Source: Allorhizobium undicola ORS 992 = ATCC 700741
GTDB lineage: Bacteria; Pseudomonadota; Alphaproteobacteria; Rhizobiales; Rhizobiaceae
NCBI RefSeq assembly: GCF_000621665.1
Contig: NZ_JHXQ01000002.1
Span: 1 to 64,000, forward strand
Direction: 5' to 3'
DNA: 64,000 nucleotides
Shown: in pieces, positions 47,858-57,373 of the stretch
How positions within the stretch are numbered: the stretch's first letter is position 1
Layout: each line of letters starts with the position of its first letter
Made by a program: the position numbers and the translations under genes
Notes under the pieces: generated by a model
Seen by the model: the letters and a program-made list of their open reading frames with translations, nothing else
Told to the model about the DNA's origin: nothing
Databases searched by the model: none

Positions 47858-48292
47858 TCACGCCGCCGCGACGGGTCGGGCCGCATCGGCGCCAAACCAG
47901 GGGCCGGTTCTGCGGGCGGCGTTGAGCCCGGCAACGCTTTCGGCCACCACCATCTTGAGCAGCTCCGTCAGCATGAGGGATTCCAGCGGCGAGTTGACAC
48001 GTCCCTCCGTCGTGAACCGCGTAAAGATCCAGTGCAGCTTTGCCTGATCCACGCGATTTTCCGGCGGCATGATCCGAAAAATGTATTGAGGGATTTCCGT
48101 CACGAAGAAGGCATCCCATTCGGGGCACTTTTCGGGACAGAAATTGTTCAAAACCAGCATCGTCATCAGGTCGGCGGGGGTTTTCACCCCGTGCGGCAGG
48201 CAATAGTGCCGCAGCATTTCCACGTCCTGAGAATCCATTCTCCGTTTTCCGGCAATCACGCAGGCCGGAAAGGAGAGGCGAAAATCTTTCAT
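47858..48292 (-). CDS. Hypothetical protein
   Basis: 144 residues (MKDFRLSFPACVIAGKRRMD and onward), without signal peptide or membrane span. The middle has NNFCPEKCPEWDAFFVTEIP and YIFRIMPPENR. Similar patterns occur in uncharacterised alphaproteobacterial proteins, but I cannot name the family. Start ATG 48292 after GGGGTGGGG. It is 150 bases upstream of frmA on the same strand. Confidence 0.7.
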   Translation of the reverse strand: MKDFRLSFPACVIAGKRRMDSQDVEMLRHYCLPHGVKTPADLMTMLVLNNFCPEKCPEWDAFFVTEIPQYIFRIMPPENRVDQAKLHWIFTRFTTEGRVNSPLESLMLTELLKMVVAESVAGLNAARRTGPWFGADAARPVAAA

Positions 48293-48388
48293 ACCCCACC
48301 CCGTTTCATCATGAAACTACTGTTGGTTTATGGTGCAATTTCCTGATGAAACCTTAACGCTTTGCCGGAAGATGCGGAAAGCTGATCG

Positions 48389-49312
48389 TTAAACTGTTTC
48401 TTTTTGGGTCTTCCTCTGTTCCCGCCACAAGATGAACAGTCCAGACCCGACGATAATGGCAATGCCTGTCCATTTCGACAGCGTGGGAAATTCGCCGAAA
48501 AGCACGTAACCCAGAATAGTGGCGGCGATGATTTCGAAATACTGGAAAGGCGCAAGAACAGAAAGCGGCGCCATGCGAAATGCCTTGACCACCAGAAGGT
48601 GCAGGTAGCCGGAAATTGCCCCAAGCAGCACCAGCAGCGCCAGTCCTTTGGCATTTGCCGGAAGCGAAAGCGCGAAATCCACATGACCCGCACTGTTTCC
48701 TGCCGCAAGCACGATGCCCATGAAGACCGTGCCGCCGAGGCCGGAAAGGATCTGCATCGTCATCGGGCTGTCGGCATCGCCCAGCGCGCGATTGAGAAAC
48801 ATGTAAACGGCAAACAGAAACGCGCACAGCACCGGCAAGAGCGCGGTAAGGCCAAACACTTCGAAACTCGGCTGAATGACGATCATCGCTCCGCCAAAGC
48901 CGATGAGAATGGCCAGCCATCGCCGCCAGCCGACGCGATCTTGCAGAAACAGCGCTGACAGGGCGGTAAGAATGAACGGCTCGACGAAATAGATGGCGAA
49001 CACATCGGCCAGCGGCATGTATTTCACGGCCACGAAGAAGGTGAGGCTCGCCGCCCCGTGCAGGATGCCGCGCAGCATGTTGAGGCCCGGCTTCCGGGCC
49101 GTAAGCGCCTTGCGGCCGCGCAGCACGAGAAGAACCGGCAATGTCACGGCAACCTGAAAAAAGAAGCGATAGAATGTCACCTGCGCGGGCGACATGGCCT
49201 CGACCGTCGCCATGTATTTTGCAATCGCGTCCATGCCGGGCAGAACCATCATCGCAGCCGCCATCAGCATCATGCCACGCAAAACAGGTTGGGGCGGGTT
49301 GGGTGCGGTCAT
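48389..49312 (-). CDS. EamA/DMT superfamily transporter
   Basis: A 307-residue membrane protein of ten predicted spans in two EamA repeats (about 12-140 and 155-290). GMDAIAKYMATVEAM follows the first span and LGDADSPMTMQILSG lies between the repeats. The substrate is unknown; RhtA/SAM/nucleotide-sugar-like roles occur in the superfamily. ATG 49312 is chosen; the frame is open upstream to 49438 but without protein-like sequence. Confidence 0.85.
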   Translation of the reverse strand: MTAPNPPQPVLRGMMLMAAAMMVLPGMDAIAKYMATVEAMSPAQVTFYRFFFQVAVTLPVLLVLRGRKALTARKPGLNMLRGILHGAASLTFFVAVKYMPLADVFAIYFVEPFILTALSALFLQDRVGWRRWLAILIGFGGAMIVIQPSFEVFGLTALLPVLCAFLFAVYMFLNRALGDADSPMTMQILSGLGGTVFMGIVLAAGNSAGHVDFALSLPANAKGLALLVLLGAISGYLHLLVVKAFRMAPLSVLAPFQYFEIIAATILGYVLFGEFPTLSKWTGIAIIVGSGLFILWREQRKTQKETV

Positions 49313-49633
49313 CGGGCAAGGTCCGTTCGAGACTGGCTGCAACCTCTCTATAGGCCACGGATTCGCGGAATACCACAACGTCCCCGGACCGCGCAAAATC
49401 ATGATCGGGCCGGAGGAAGGCGAGTTTTGCAAGGTCACGACGATTTGCCCACGGTGTGAGGGGTATTTTCCGCGCCCATCCCCAGCTACCGCGCAACTGT
49501 TTCACCTCGGCCGCAAGCTGCGAAAAGTCATTCCTTATAAAAACTATAGAAATTCTTATTCTGAAACCATCGCAAGGAAGGGCAACCGGAAGCCGGGTCG
49601 CCGCCACATTCGCATCCATCGGGGAACAGCATC
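49313..49633. other. Divergent promoter region upstream of ssuA
   Basis: 321 bases between the EamA gene and ssuA. The part at 49530-49570 is AT-rich (TTATAAAAACTATAGAAATT) and probably carries the sulfonate operon promoter. No gene is seen. Confidence 0.45.
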
Positions 49634-50599
49634 ATGATCACACGCAGACATAGCCTTCAGCTCGCGGGAATTGCCGCCACCGGCCTGCTTCTGGGGAAGG
49701 CGGGGGCGAGGGCTGCCGCGCCAAAGACCCTTCGCATCGGCTGGCAGAAATTTGGCGTTCTGGCCCTGGCAAAGCAGCAGGGCGTCCTGGAAAAACGCTT
49801 TTCCGATCGCGGCATTTCCATTCAATGGTCGGAGTTTACCTCCGGTCCGCCGCTTCTGGAAGCGCTGGGCGCGGGCGCGCTCGACTTTGGCCCGACGGGA
49901 GACGTGCCGCCGCTTTTCGCGCAGGCTGCGCGCGGCGATCTTCTTTATGTCGGAACCTATCATCCGGCGGATGCCTCTCACGGCCTGCTGGTGCAAAAGG
50001 ATGGTCCGGTGAAAACCATTGCGGACCTGAAGGGCCTGAAGCTTGCCTATAAACGCGGCTCCAGCGCGCATAACTTCGCCTTCAAGGCGCTGGCCAGCGC
50101 CGGGCTGACGCCGAAAGACGTGAAGGAGATCGATCTTGCGCCCCCGGATGCCGCCGCCGCGTTCAGAAACGGCAGTGTCGATGCCTGGGCCATCTGGGAC
50201 CCTTATTTCGCCATTGGCCAGCAGGACCCGAATGCGCGCCTGCTGACGACGTCTCAGGGTATTGTGCAGGCCTGGGGCTATTTCCTCGGCAACGGCGCCT
50301 TCACCAGGGCCAATCCCGAACTTGTCAGCGAAATTCTCGAAGAACTGCGCAAGGTGGGCGAGGCGGCCCAAAAGGATATTGAGGCAACCGCCGTGGCGCT
50401 TGCCGCCATTACCGGCGTGCCACTGGAGGTGACGCGCGTCACGCTTGAGCGCCCCGGCTCCGATCTTGGCCGTATCGGTCTGATTACCGACGAGGCGGTG
50501 AGCTATCAGCAGGGGCTGGCCGATCAGTTCCATGCGCTCGGCGTTCTGCCGAAAAAGCTGACCATTTCCGACATCGTATGGCGCGGCAAGGCCGCCTGA
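49634..50599 (+). CDS. ssuA: Aliphatic sulfonate ABC transporter substrate-binding protein SsuA
   Basis: A 321-residue periplasmic binding protein of the SsuA/TauA type. The N-terminus MITRRHSLQLAGIAATGLLL resembles a twin-arginine or long Sec signal peptide, with cleavage near ARAAA. Core segments: LRIGWQKFGVLALAKQQGVL, GALDFGPTGDVPPLFAQAA, AYKRGSSAHNF and VDAWAIWDPYF. It supplies alkanesulfonates to SsuBC. First gene of ssuADCB. Confidence 0.92.
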   Translation: MITRRHSLQLAGIAATGLLLGKAGARAAAPKTLRIGWQKFGVLALAKQQGVLEKRFSDRGISIQWSEFTSGPPLLEALGAGALDFGPTGDVPPLFAQAARGDLLYVGTYHPADASHGLLVQKDGPVKTIADLKGLKLAYKRGSSAHNFAFKALASAGLTPKDVKEIDLAPPDAAAAFRNGSVDAWAIWDPYFAIGQQDPNARLLTTSQGIVQAWGYFLGNGAFTRANPELVSEILEELRKVGEAAQKDIEATAVALAAITGVPLEVTRVTLERPGSDLGRIGLITDEAVSYQQGLADQFHALGVLPKKLTISDIVWRGKAA

Positions 50600-50635
50600 C
50601 ATTTCCCCTGACCTTTTGCAAGGAAGGATTTTCCC

Positions 50636-51805
50636 ATGAGCAATGCCAAGAAGCCGCTTGATTTTCTGTGGTTCATTCCCTCTTCCGGTGACGGGGCCTA
50701 TCTGGGAACCGATCATCTGAGCCGTCCGGCCGATCCCGCCTATTTCAAGGAAATTGCCGTGGCGGCGGACCGGCTGGGCTATTCCGGCGTGCTGCTGCCC
50801 ACGGGCGTTTCCTGCGAGGAATCCTTCACGCTGGCCGCCTATCTTGCCGCCTTTACCGAGCGGCTGAAGTTTCTGGTGGCCATTCGTCCCGGCACGGCAT
50901 CGCCCGCCTATTATGCCCGGCTTGCCTCCACTCTCGACCGGGTTTCCAATGGCCGCCTGTTGCTCAACATTGTCGTGGGCGGCAGCCCGCAGGAACTGGC
51001 AGGCGACGGTATTTTCCTGCCGCATGACGAGCGCTACGATCATGCGGAGGAATTCTTCAAGGTCTTCAACGGGCTGATCGAGACGGGCGAGGCGCATGTC
51101 GATGGCCGGCACATCAAGGCCCATAATGCAAGGCTTGTGCTGCCGCCCGTTCAGGAGCCGCGCCCGCCGCTTTTCTTTGGCGGCTCCTCCGAGGCGGGCA
51201 TAGGCTTTTCCGCAGGCCTTGCCGATAAATATCTCACCTGGGGCGAGACGCCGGATCAGGTGGGCGAAAAAATCGCCCGTGTGCGCAAGGCGGCGGCCGC
51301 AAAGGGACGCGAAGTAAGCTTCGGCATTCGCCTGCATTTCATCGTCCGGGAAACCGACGACGAGGCATGGGCCGCCGCCGACAGGCTGATCTCGCATCTT
51401 TCCGATGAAACCATTGCCGCCGCGCAGCAAAGCTTTGCCAAAACCTCCGACTCGGTCGGGCAGAAGCGAATGCTGGAACTGCATCAGGGCCGCCGTGACA
51501 AGCTGGAGGTCTCGCCCAATCTGTGGGCAGGCATCGGGCTGGTGCGCTCAGGTGCGGGAACGGCGCTGGTCGGCTCGGCAAAGACGGTGGCGGCGCGGCT
51601 GCGGGAATATCAGGATCTCGGCATCGATACGGTCATTGCCTCCGGCTATCCGCATCTTGAAGAGGCCTATCGCGTTTCGGAACTGCTCTTTCCGGAAATC
51701 GGCCTGGGCAAGCCGGTCAGTCATGTGCGCGCTGCCTTTGGCGAGCCGCAGGTCTTCGGCGGCGGCGGGCATGGCGGCAATGTGCGCCTTGCCTCTGCCT
51801 CTTGA
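50636..51805 (+). CDS. ssuD: FMNH2-dependent alkanesulfonate monooxygenase SsuD
   Basis: A 389-residue bacterial-luciferase-like monooxygenase that releases sulfite from alkanesulfonates using FMNH2 and O2. Typical segments: [44 protein letters not shown] and [28 protein letters not shown] precedes ATG 50636. No SsuE-type flavin reductase is in the window, so reduced FMN must come from elsewhere. Confidence 0.94.
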   Translation: MSNAKKPLDFLWFIPSSGDGAYLGTDHLSRPADPAYFKEIAVAADRLGYSGVLLPTGVSCEESFTLAAYLAAFTERLKFLVAIRPGTASPAYYARLASTLDRVSNGRLLLNIVVGGSPQELAGDGIFLPHDERYDHAEEFFKVFNGLIETGEAHVDGRHIKAHNARLVLPPVQEPRPPLFFGGSSEAGIGFSAGLADKYLTWGETPDQVGEKIARVRKAAAAKGREVSFGIRLHFIVRETDDEAWAAADRLISHLSDETIAAAQQSFAKTSDSVGQKRMLELHQGRRDKLEVSPNLWAGIGLVRSGAGTALVGSAKTVAARLREYQDLGIDTVIASGYPHLEEAYRVSELLFPEIGLGKPVSHVRAAFGEPQVFGGGGHGGNVRLASAS

Positions 51806-51895
51806 GGCAAGACGCCGACGCCGTTTTGTCCCGACCATCGAGGCAGGAAGGGGCACTTCGATAATGCCCACCTTTCCCATTCAGAGGATGCGCTG

Positions 51896-52729
51896 ATGAC
51901 TGTTTTCGAGATTTCCGCGACAGGCCGAAACCGTACCGGCCGGACACGGGTTGCAAGGCCCACGCTTGCCGCGTTCACCCCGGCAGGCCTTCTTCCCTAT
52001 GCCCTGCCGCTGACGGTTCTCGTCCTGTGGCAGGGCTTGACCTCCATCGGCGTGATCTCCGACCGTGTGATGCCCGCTCCGACTGCGGTGCTGACGGCAT
52101 TTTACGACCAGATCGTCAGTGGCGATCTGGTGCGGGACATTGGCATTTCCACCGGCCGGGCGCTGGCCGGTCTGCTGGTGGGCGGGGTAATCGGGCTGGC
52201 GCTGGGCATTGCCAACGGTGTTTCGCGCCTGAGCGAGCAGTTGACCGACACGACCTTGCAGATGCTGCGGACCATTCCGCATCTGGCCATGATTCCGCTG
52301 GTCATCCTGTGGTTCGGGATCGGCGAGGAGTCGAAACTGTTCCTGACGGCGCTTGGGGTGTTGTTTCCGGTATATCTCAATACCTATCATGGCGTGCGCA
52401 ATGTCGATCGCGACCTGATCGAGATGGGCCGCATTTATGGCATGAGCCGCCGCACGCTGTTCCGCAAGGTCGTCCTGCCGGGAGCGCTGCCGTCGATCTT
52501 TGTCGGGTTGCGTTATGCGCTGGGCATCATGTGGCTCACGCTGATTGTCTCGGAATCCATCGCTGCATCCTCCGGCATCGGGCACATGGCCAATGAGGCG
52601 CGCGAGTTCATGATGACCGATGTGGTGGTGCTGTCGCTTCTCATCTATGCCGGGCTGGGCAAGCTGGCGGATGTGATTTCGCGGGCACTGGAGCGCCGGG
52701 CGCTGGCATGGAACCCGGCCTATCGCTGA
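51896..52729 (+). CDS. ssuC: Aliphatic sulfonate ABC transporter permease SsuC
   Basis: A 277-residue permease with about six spans and the EAA-type loop [20 protein letters not shown]. It matches SsuC/TauC ([20 protein letters not shown] then [20 protein letters not shown]). AGAGGA precedes ATG 51896, 90 bases after ssuD. Confidence 0.92.
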   Translation: MTVFEISATGRNRTGRTRVARPTLAAFTPAGLLPYALPLTVLVLWQGLTSIGVISDRVMPAPTAVLTAFYDQIVSGDLVRDIGISTGRALAGLLVGGVIGLALGIANGVSRLSEQLTDTTLQMLRTIPHLAMIPLVILWFGIGEESKLFLTALGVLFPVYLNTYHGVRNVDRDLIEMGRIYGMSRRTLFRKVVLPGALPSIFVGLRYALGIMWLTLIVSESIAASSGIGHMANEAREFMMTDVVVLSLLIYAGLGKLADVISRALERRALAWNPAYR

Positions 52730-52769
52730 CGGCGGGCCGCACGGTATGTCACCACAAGGAAAAATCATC

Positions 52770-53561
52770 ATGGCTGAGACAGCAGAGATTGCACGCCCCA
52801 CCTTCTTTTCCGCCCGCCAGGGATCGGCGCCCGTGAGCCTGCGGCTGGCGCAGGTTGAAAAGCGCTTCGACAAGAACCACGTTCTGTGCGGCATCAACCT
52901 CGATATACCCGCCGGGCAATTTGTCGCCATCGTCGGCAAGAGCGGCTGTGGCAAAAGCACGCTGCTTCGCCTGCTGGTCGGGCTCGATCAGCCCGGTTCG
53001 GGGGAGATCGCACTGACGACGGACAGGCCCGATGCAAAGCCCAATGCCCGCATCGTCTTTCAGGAACCGCGTCTTCTGCCCTGGGCCAGCATTCTCGACA
53101 ATGTCATTGTCGGCGCCGGGGAAGACGCATCCCGCGAAGACGCGCAGTATGCCGCACGCCGGGTGCTGGAAGAGGTGCAGCTGGCCGACAAGGCGGGGCA
53201 ATGGCCATCCGAGCTTTCAGGCGGCCAGCGCCAGCGTGCGGCACTGGCGCGGGCGCTTGTCAGCAATCCCGGCCTGCTGGTTCTCGATGAGCCGCTGGGG
53301 GCGCTGGATGCCCTGACGCGCATCAGTATGCAGCGGCTGATTGCGCGGGTGTGGCGCAGTCTGGGCTTTACCGCCATTCTTGTTACCCATGATGTCAGCG
53401 AAGCCGTGCATCTGGCCGATCGGGTGATCGTGCTGGATCAGGGGCGGATTTCCCTGGACGTGACCATTTCCTCTGCCCATCCGCGCCAGCACGGCGATCC
53501 TGATCTTGCGCTTTACGAGCGGCAATTGCTGGAGGCAATCATGGGCCGCGAGGGTGTTTGA
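52770..53561 (+). CDS. ssuB: Aliphatic sulfonate ABC transporter ATP-binding protein SsuB
   Basis: A 263-residue ABC ATPase. Walker [10 protein letters not shown] (about 60-68), Q-loop [12 protein letters not shown], signature LSGGQRQR (about 149-156), Walker [13 protein letters not shown] and switch His [12 protein letters not shown] 52770 with AAGGA is chosen over 52746. It is the last gene of the ssu operon, 40 bases after ssuC. Confidence 0.93.
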   Translation: MAETAEIARPTFFSARQGSAPVSLRLAQVEKRFDKNHVLCGINLDIPAGQFVAIVGKSGCGKSTLLRLLVGLDQPGSGEIALTTDRPDAKPNARIVFQEPRLLPWASILDNVIVGAGEDASREDAQYAARRVLEEVQLADKAGQWPSELSGGQRQRAALARALVSNPGLLVLDEPLGALDALTRISMQRLIARVWRSLGFTAILVTHDVSEAVHLADRVIVLDQGRISLDVTISSAHPRQHGDPDLALYERQLLEAIMGREGV

Positions 53562-53640
53562 CCCTGCCGGTCGGGCATGGACCGGACAAAGCGTTTGTTG
53601 AAAAAAGGTGGAAACCGGCTTCGTGGGCCGGTTCCCTGTT

Positions 53641-55104
53641 TCAGACATCAATGCGTGCGGCGGTGGCAAGGCGTGCGGCAAGGTGGCCTGCAAGCGTTTC
53701 AACCTGGGCGGCAATTTCCGGAGCGCCGGTGAGTTCGCCGAACCGGCCGCGTGTCAGGGGGCCTGCGACGAAAAGATTGTCCACGGGAAGACCATTGCGG
53801 CGAAGGGCGCGGCAATGCTGATCCACATCCAGCCCCATGCCGTGAATATCCGGCCGGATCAGCCGCGCATCCGCCAGAGACTGGAGATAGGGCTGCGAGC
53901 CGATCAGGCCCCCATAGTCCGGGCCCGTGGCAATCATCACCCATTGCACGCTCTGGCGCTCGACCATGCCCTGCGGGCGGGTAATAATATCGACATGGAT
54001 GGCGTTGGTGCTTCTTTCCACCCGGCAGATCTGGCCGGCCAGATTACGCACGCCGCCATGGCGCATTTCATGCGAGAGCAGGGCCGAGATTTGCGGCGGC
54101 ATCCGGTAACGATGGGTCTCGAAGCGTCGTTTGAGATGCCGCATGAAGCGTTGCTGTTCCGGCTCGCTCAGCGCTTGCCACAGGGCTTGGCCCTGTTGGC
54201 GCAGGCTGTCGAACACGCTCTGCCAGGGCAGGCCTTCTCCCGTGGCGTCGGCTATGGCCTCGCGCACCTCGCGCAAAAGCGCAAGCGCCGTGGCAGGGCG
54301 AGGGTCGGTAAAGGTCCCGTAGGCGGGAAGCGTGCCCAGTGCCTGCGTTTGCGGCAGGCGGCCGCTTCTGGACAAAAGCACAATCTCACCTTTATGCCCG
54401 CGGCTTCTCAGCGAGGCTATCGCGTCAAGCGCCGTCAATCCGGCGCCGAGCACCAGAATGCGGTCCTGCGGGCTGGCCGCGTCAAGTCTGTGCCAGCTAT
54501 CGCCAGCGCCGAGAAATCGTGGATGACCTTCCAAGGCACCAGCCAGGGCCTGCGGGGTGCGTGGATCGGGATGGGTCGTGGCAATCACCACCTCATCGGC
54601 ATGGATAACGCTGCCCTGATCGCCGTGCAGCAACCAGCCCCGCCCGTCACGGGCAAGGTTTTGAACCCTCTCGCGAACATGACGCACCAGACCTGTCTGC
54701 ACCAGCGATTGCATCTCCTCGCTCATGAAGCGGCCAAAATCCCCGCGTCGGGCATAAAAAGCGCCATCGGCGGCCCGGCCTGCCGGATCGCTTTCCAGCC
54801 TGCCGGTGCGAATCAGCCAGTTATGAAAAGCGTCCGGAGCGCCGGGCAAGGCCCGCATCCTGTGCGATGCCACATTCAGCCGCAGCGCATCGTCGGCGCA
54901 ATCATAGGCCAGCCCGCGCCCAAGTTCCGGGCGCGGCTCGAAGACTGCAACGCAACCCGTCATCCCGGATTTCAGCGCCAAAAGGCGCGCCAGAGAAGCG
55001 CCGGTGAAGCCGCCGCCTATGACCGCCACCTGACAGCGGCCCGGCGCCGTCATCATGCCCTCTCTGATACCAAAGCGCGTTCGCACTGCATCGTAATCCA
55101 GCAT
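53641..55104 (-). CDS. FAD/NAD(P)-binding oxidoreductase
   Basis: A 487-residue protein of the FAD-NAD(P)-binding (NAD_binding_9) family. The FAD GxGxxG is in CQVAVIGGGFTGASLARLLA (about 24-43), a second nucleotide motif is in DRILVLGAGLTALDAIASLR (about 215-234), and IATGPDY is near the C-terminus. Its reaction is unknown. It is convergent with ssuB and next to an SfnB-like gene; homologues are frequent in sulfur-scavenging clusters, so a role in organosulfur use is a fair guess. GAGAGGAAG precedes ATG 55104. Confidence 0.78.
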   Translation of the reverse strand: MLDYDAVRTRFGIREGMMTAPGRCQVAVIGGGFTGASLARLLALKSGMTGCVAVFEPRPELGRGLAYDCADDALRLNVASHRMRALPGAPDAFHNWLIRTGRLESDPAGRAADGAFYARRGDFGRFMSEEMQSLVQTGLVRHVRERVQNLARDGRGWLLHGDQGSVIHADEVVIATTHPDPRTPQALAGALEGHPRFLGAGDSWHRLDAASPQDRILVLGAGLTALDAIASLRSRGHKGEIVLLSRSGRLPQTQALGTLPAYGTFTDPRPATALALLREVREAIADATGEGLPWQSVFDSLRQQGQALWQALSEPEQQRFMRHLKRRFETHRYRMPPQISALLSHEMRHGGVRNLAGQICRVERSTNAIHVDIITRPQGMVERQSVQWVMIATGPDYGGLIGSQPYLQSLADARLIRPDIHGMGLDVDQHCRALRRNGLPVDNLFVAGPLTRGRFGELTGAPEIAAQVETLAGHLAARLATAARIDV

Positions 55105-55589
55105 GGCGACTTCCTCTCTGTTGATGATCCCTTTTGCATTTATTTTCTATTGAATGTATAGAATACAGCGATGAATGTCCATTGCAAGGGGAGGTCCGGG
55201 CGTGAGTTTCAGGAAGGGTAAGGAGCGCGGGTCTGTCGGGAAGTACCTGATTGCAAAAGGTTAGCCTGTCTGTCTGTGACCGTGAAACTTACAGCGCCGT
55301 GCGTTTTAACAAACGCACAAAGGACGCTGTAACACTTTAAATCTGCTGCATGATTTTCATCTTAAATCGATTCCGATTTAAGGAATTATGCAGTAGATGG
55401 CCCCGAAACGATCGTCCTGAAGACAAGGCCTCGCTCGCCGAATGCGGGCTGCCTGGCAACAATGAGAGGCGCCATCTGGCAGAATGAGGATTTTGCGGTT
55501 AGTCTGCGCCCTTGTGACACAAGCTCTCAATGGTGCTGTGAACGGTGCCGGATGTCACGAGTGAACCAATGGCAGGGTGGGAGCGATGA
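55105..55589. other. Divergent promoter region with a 105-bp repeat
   Basis: 485 bases between the FAD oxidoreductase and the SfnB-like gene. About 55138-55170 is AT-rich (TATTTTCTATTGAATGTATA) and is the likely promoter for the oxidoreductase. The 105-bp repeat at 55291-55395 sits in the middle. No gene is seen. Confidence 0.5.
55291..55395 (+). repeat. 105-bp double-hairpin repeat, copy 2
   Basis: Identical to copy 1 (8126-8230) except for two bases in the second hairpin: A to G in CTGCATGATT and C to T in TCTTAAATCG. Both changes leave G-U pairs if the plus strand is the RNA. Confidence 0.88.
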
Positions 55590-56555
55590 ATGGGAACCAT
55601 AACGCATTTGCATGAACGGCTGAGGCCGGTGCCCGTGGCAATTGCCACCGAGGAGGATGCGCTGCGGCGGGCTTATGAAATCCTTCCGCAAGGCGCGAGC
55701 CTCAAGCGAACACTGCGCGATGAGCTTGCCGTTTCGGGTTTTTTCGGACTGTCGATTCCCTCCGATTTTTCCGGGCTCGATGTCGCCAACGGCATTCTGG
55801 CCGAGGTGGTGGCAAGGCTTGCGGAAAGAGCTGGCCGCGCGGCGGAGCTGCTGGTTTCGCACCATGGCGCACTGGAAGCGCTGCGCAATTGTGGCAGCGA
55901 CGAACAGCGACGCATGGCTTTCAGCCGGGTTGCGGCGGGCGAAAGCTTTCATCTCATCGATGGCGCGGGCAATGAAGGCTATGTGCTGCTGGCCGATGCC
56001 ATCGGCTATCGCCTGACGGGCGGCGAGCCACTTGCCAGCATCGCGCCGGAGGCCGACTGGTTTGCCGTCTTTGCCCGCAACGAAGCTGGCGCCTCCTGTC
56101 TGGCGCTGTTTTCCCGGCACGATCTTCTGGCTTTGCAGGAAGATACAGCCGTTGCGCCACCGGGCTCAGGGCTGCACATTTCCGCCGATGCCGTTCTGCC
56201 CTGCCATGACAATGGCCAGTGCATGACGCTGGCCATGGGCAATTTTCTGGCCGGTGCACTGGTGCTTGGTCTCGCACGGGCCAAAGCGGATGTGTTTGCC
56301 AATATTGCCGGTACGGGACCCATGACCGCCTCCCGTTTGCTGCTTGAAACCGAGAGCGTCTCGGCGCTGCTGGATCGCTGCGGCTTTGCCATTGACGCCG
56401 CGCAAGTGACGCCCACCCCGCAGACCATCAAAGCCGCCGCAAGGGCCGCACTTGTCGTGCAAGCGGCTGCCGAGCGGCTGATGTGTCTTGCCGATCCGCA
56501 GCAGGAGGATCGTCCGGCGCTTGAGGCGCTGTCGCGCTTTTTAACGTCCGAATGA
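55590..56555 (+). CDS. Acyl-CoA dehydrogenase-like flavoprotein (SfnB-like), short form
   Basis: A 321-residue protein related to SfnB and DszC, the branch of the acyl-CoA dehydrogenase fold used in organosulfur scavenging. SGFFGLSIPSDFSGLDVANG and ELLVSHHGALEALRNCGSDE match the family's N-terminal helices, and the middle beta domain is recognisable (YVLLADAIGYRLTGGEPLAS). It is 60-80 residues shorter than usual and its C-terminal helical domain looks reduced, so FAD or FMN binding may be altered. GTGGGAG precedes ATG 55590. It stands alone, close to the ssu genes. Confidence 0.72.
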   Translation: MGTITHLHERLRPVPVAIATEEDALRRAYEILPQGASLKRTLRDELAVSGFFGLSIPSDFSGLDVANGILAEVVARLAERAGRAAELLVSHHGALEALRNCGSDEQRRMAFSRVAAGESFHLIDGAGNEGYVLLADAIGYRLTGGEPLASIAPEADWFAVFARNEAGASCLALFSRHDLLALQEDTAVAPPGSGLHISADAVLPCHDNGQCMTLAMGNFLAGALVLGLARAKADVFANIAGTGPMTASRLLLETESVSALLDRCGFAIDAAQVTPTPQTIKAAARAALVVQAAAERLMCLADPQQEDRPALEALSRFLTSE

Positions 56556-56593
56556 TGCTCCACATCTAGAGCGGTTCATTATTTCACCGAAAC

Positions 56594-56839
56594 CACAGTA
56601 CACGACGCTGAGGAATGTGGGTGGCCTACCCCCCCTCTGCCTTGCCAGGCATCTCCCCCTCAAGGGGGGAGATTGCAATACGGACAAAGCGCCATTCTTC
56701 AAAGAGTATTTGCGATGACGGCCTTTTTCAAGGATTTAGGCAGGGCCTTGATCTTGCCGATCTCCCCCCTTGAGGGGGAGATGTCCGGCAGGACAGAGGG
56801 GGGTAAGCCACACGCAAAACCGTAGCGTCGTGTACTGTG
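56594..56839. mobile_element. MITE-like 246-bp inverted-repeat element
   Basis: The ends are perfect 16-bp inverted repeats: CACAGTACACGACGCT (56594-56609) and AGCGTCGTGTACTGTG (56824-56839). Inside, about 50-base arms with CTCCCCCTCAAGGGGGGAGAT on the left and its near reverse complement on the right pair over most of their length. There is no ORF. It has the form of a non-autonomous miniature transposon. It seems to have interrupted an AGCGGTTCA palindrome whose second arm is missing, so no clean target duplication is seen. Confidence 0.7.
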
Positions 56840-56878
56840 TTTAATAAAACGCACGACGCTGTAACTATTTACTTTTAC

Positions 56879-56922
56879 GCATTTTCAGACGGAAAACCGG
56901 GTTCCACTTTTCCTGAAAATTC
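56879..56922 (+). repeat. GCATTTTCAG-type palindromic repeat
   Basis: GCATTTTCAG (56879-56888) pairs with CTGAAAATTC (56913-56922), allowing one mismatch. It matches the copy at 8704-8747 over nearly its whole length and is the reverse of the tandem units at 43168-43356. It lies directly after the Rrf2 stop codon. Confidence 0.8.
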
Positions 56923-56923
56923 T

Positions 56924-57373
56924 CTAACTCAGCAATTGATCGGCCATGGCCGGATTGGCCGATTTGCCGACGAATTCCGCAAGGCTCATATTGTCCAGAA
57001 TGAGGGCGATGGCATCGCGCACTTCCGTCATGGACAGGCGCACCTGACAGCTTTCCGGGTCGGCGCAATCATCGCAGGCCTCGAAGGCGGTGCGGCTGGC
57101 GCAGCGAATGGGGGCAAGCGGACCATCCAGTGCACGCACGACCTGGCCAATGGTGATCTCGGATGCGGGCTTTGCCAGTCCATAGCCGCCATTCGGGCCC
57201 TTTTTCGAACGCAATATGCCGTCCTTGCGCAATTCGAGCAAAATGGCGTCGAGAAATTTCTTGGGAATATTGTTGCGTGCGGCGATTTCGTTCACGAACG
57301 CGCTTTGTCCCGGCTCCAGACGGGAAAGGTCCACCAGCGCTTTCAATCCGTATTTGCCTTTTTTCGTCAGCAT
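56924..57373 (-). CDS. Rrf2 family transcriptional regulator (CymR/IscR-like)
   Basis: A 149-residue regulator. The winged helix is at the N-terminus (MLTKKGKYGLKALVDLSRLE, EIAARNNIPKKFLDAILLEL, with wing GPNGGYGLAKP). Four Cys at 91, 100, 103 and 109 could bind an Fe-S cluster as in IscR-type members; the spacing differs from IscR. CymR-type Rrf2 proteins control cysteine and sulfur genes, and this one lies at the edge of the organosulfur block. It is not RirA by sequence. Its targets are not proved. Confidence 0.85.
   Translation of the reverse strand: MLTKKGKYGLKALVDLSRLEPGQSAFVNEIAARNNIPKKFLDAILLELRKDGILRSKKGPNGGYGLAKPASEITIGQVVRALDGPLAPIRCASRTAFEACDDCADPESCQVRLSMTEVRDAIALILDNMSLAEFVGKSANPAMADQLLS

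Larger units (their letters stand above)
56556..56923. other. Repeat-packed spacer between SfnB-like and Rrf2 genes
   Basis: 368 bases made almost wholly of repeats: an AGCGGTTCA half-palindrome (about 56570-56590), a 246-bp inverted-repeat element (56594-56839), a fragment resembling the 105-bp repeat (about 56845-56866) and a GCATTTTCAG palindrome (56879-56922). No gene. Confidence 0.75.

Noticed and set aside
49556-51484. 642-codon minus-strand frame opposite ssuA and ssuD
   Set aside because: Both plus-strand genes are clear family members; the frame is a GC-driven shadow.
53608-55161. 517-codon plus-strand frame opposite the FAD oxidoreductase
   Set aside because: The minus-strand gene has nucleotide-binding motifs and a good ribosome site; the plus frame has neither.
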